Shown here: positions 63,602-64,000 of the stretch, one piece after another
How the letters are laid out: each line of letters opens with the position of its first letter
Position numbering within the stretch: the stretch's first letter is position 1
Source: Afipia felis ATCC 53690
GTDB taxonomy: Bacteria; Pseudomonadota; Alphaproteobacteria; Rhizobiales; Xanthobacteraceae
Assembly: GCF_000314735.2 (NCBI RefSeq)
Contig: NZ_KB375270.1
Span: 2,418,001 to 2,482,000, forward strand
Reading direction: 5' to 3'
Length of the DNA: 64,000 nucleotides
Translations under genes and position numbers: made by a program
Notes under the pieces: generated by a model
What the model saw: the letters and a program-made list of their open reading frames with translations, nothing else
Databases searched by the model: none
What the model was told of the DNA's origin: nothing

Positions 63602-64000
63602 ATGACGACGCCACAACCGATTGCACCAGGCACGCGGATCGGTCACGTCCACCTGAAGGTCGCGGACCTCGACCGCGCTCTCGGCTTCTATGTCGGCGTA
63701 CTCGGGTTTGAGCTGATGCAGAGCTACGGCGATCAGGCCGCCTTCATCTCGGCAGGCGGCTATCACCACCACATCGGCCTCAACACCTGGGAAAGCAAAG
63801 GCGGCTCACCGCCGGCGCCCGGCACCACAGGCCTGTTTCACACCGCGATCCTTTATCCCACCCGCGCCGATCTGGCCGATGCGCTGCATCGCGTGTTCGA
63901 AGCCGGCATTCCGCTCGACGGCGCGAGCGATCACGGCGTCAGCGAAGCGCTTTATCTGCGCGATCCGGACCAGAACGGCGTCGAACTCTATTGGGATCGG
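63602..64000 (+). CDS. VOC-family (glyoxalase/extradiol dioxygenase-like) protein, cut by window end
   Basis: The first 133 residues are visible. It begins with a hydrophilic tail, then GHVHLKVADLDRALGFYVGV, the first metal-ligand strand of the VOC fold, and GGYHHHIGLNTW and GLFHTAILYPTRADL (start of the second module) and DPDQNGVELYWDR near the end. The two-module layout resembles bacterial catechol-2,3-dioxygenase-type proteins. The substrate cannot be told from the fragment. The gene lies 10 bases after the binding-protein gene. Confidence 0.85.
   Translation, partial: MTTPQPIAPGTRIGHVHLKVADLDRALGFYVGVLGFELMQSYGDQAAFISAGGYHHHIGLNTWESKGGSPPAPGTTGLFHTAILYPTRADLADALHRVFEAGIPLDGASDHGVSEALYLRDPDQNGVELYWDR

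Overview
The window is a stretch of alphaproteobacterial chromosome. It is GC-rich, densely coding and housekeeping in character, with no sign of a mobile element, phage or CRISPR array. The gene set points to the Nitrobacteraceae/Bradyrhizobiaceae (Rhodopseudomonas, Bradyrhizobium, Afipia, Nitrobacter relatives). The pointers are a split b/b' F0 ATP synthase operon, an aa3 oxidase cluster ordered ctaC-ctaD-ctaB-small protein-ctaG-ctaE-DUF983-surf1-thrC, the cell-cycle regulator GcrA, an archaeal-type class I lysyl-tRNA synthetase, a two-domain dCTP deaminase, an IalB-family protein, and a SAM-II riboswitch before metZ. The genus is not determined.

Layout. 1-571: the end-clipped gene of a 2-hydroxychromene-2-carboxylate isomerase-like protein. 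734-3474: the F0 operon atpI-atpB-atpE-atpF'-atpF with a clear promoter and terminator. 3536-4939: a lipoprotein and an acetyltransferase on the minus strand. 5029-14437: one long minus-strand block for cytochrome c oxidase, its assembly factors, threonine synthase and an M16 peptidase. 14861-17722: IalB, TldD and a signal peptidase I. 17732-26177: a PAN-domain protein, plant-type glutamate-cysteine ligase, a MarR regulator divergent from a large Sel1-repeat membrane protein, an Nramp-like transporter and a TPR-methyltransferase. 26414-31629: DUF6460 protein, MATE pump, PyrD, DUF952 protein, a LexA-like S24 regulator, a Tat-exported alpha-carbonic anhydrase and a YbaK deacylase. 31641-37795: LysRS, an orphan amino-acid-binding protein, a GT2 with an MshEN-like N-terminus, a SCO protein, a secreted ClpP-like protein and tRNA-Gly(CCC). 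37894-40508: dCTP deaminase and riboswitch-controlled metZ. 40517-43436: an OpgC acyltransferase coupled to two SGNH-type proteins. 43685-48321: ApaG, Hsp33, ArgF-ArgD and GcrA. 48355-55027: the complete phosphate regulon core pstSCAB-phoU-phoB with phoR. 55042-64000: envelope genes, a cyanide-insensitive-type bd oxidase with its 43-residue partner, an L,D-transpeptidase, a second orphan binding protein and a clipped VOC-family gene.

Functionally the window joins energy conservation (F0, aa3 oxidase, bd oxidase), phosphate sensing and uptake, amino-acid synthesis (Thr, Met, Arg), cell-cycle control and envelope modification. Regulatory signals readable in the DNA include a SAM-II riboswitch followed by an intrinsic terminator, a PHO box before pstS with a hairpin between pstS and pstC, six GANTC sites before gcrA, a near-consensus CtrA box before the Sel1 gene, a palindrome over the MarR start and palindromes before the S24 regulator and the DUF6460 gene. 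The least described item is the OpgC-SGNH-SGNH cassette, a candidate system for O-acyl modification of a periplasmic glucan or other polymer. The secreted ClpP-like protein and the non-canonical Nramp homologue are the next best leads.
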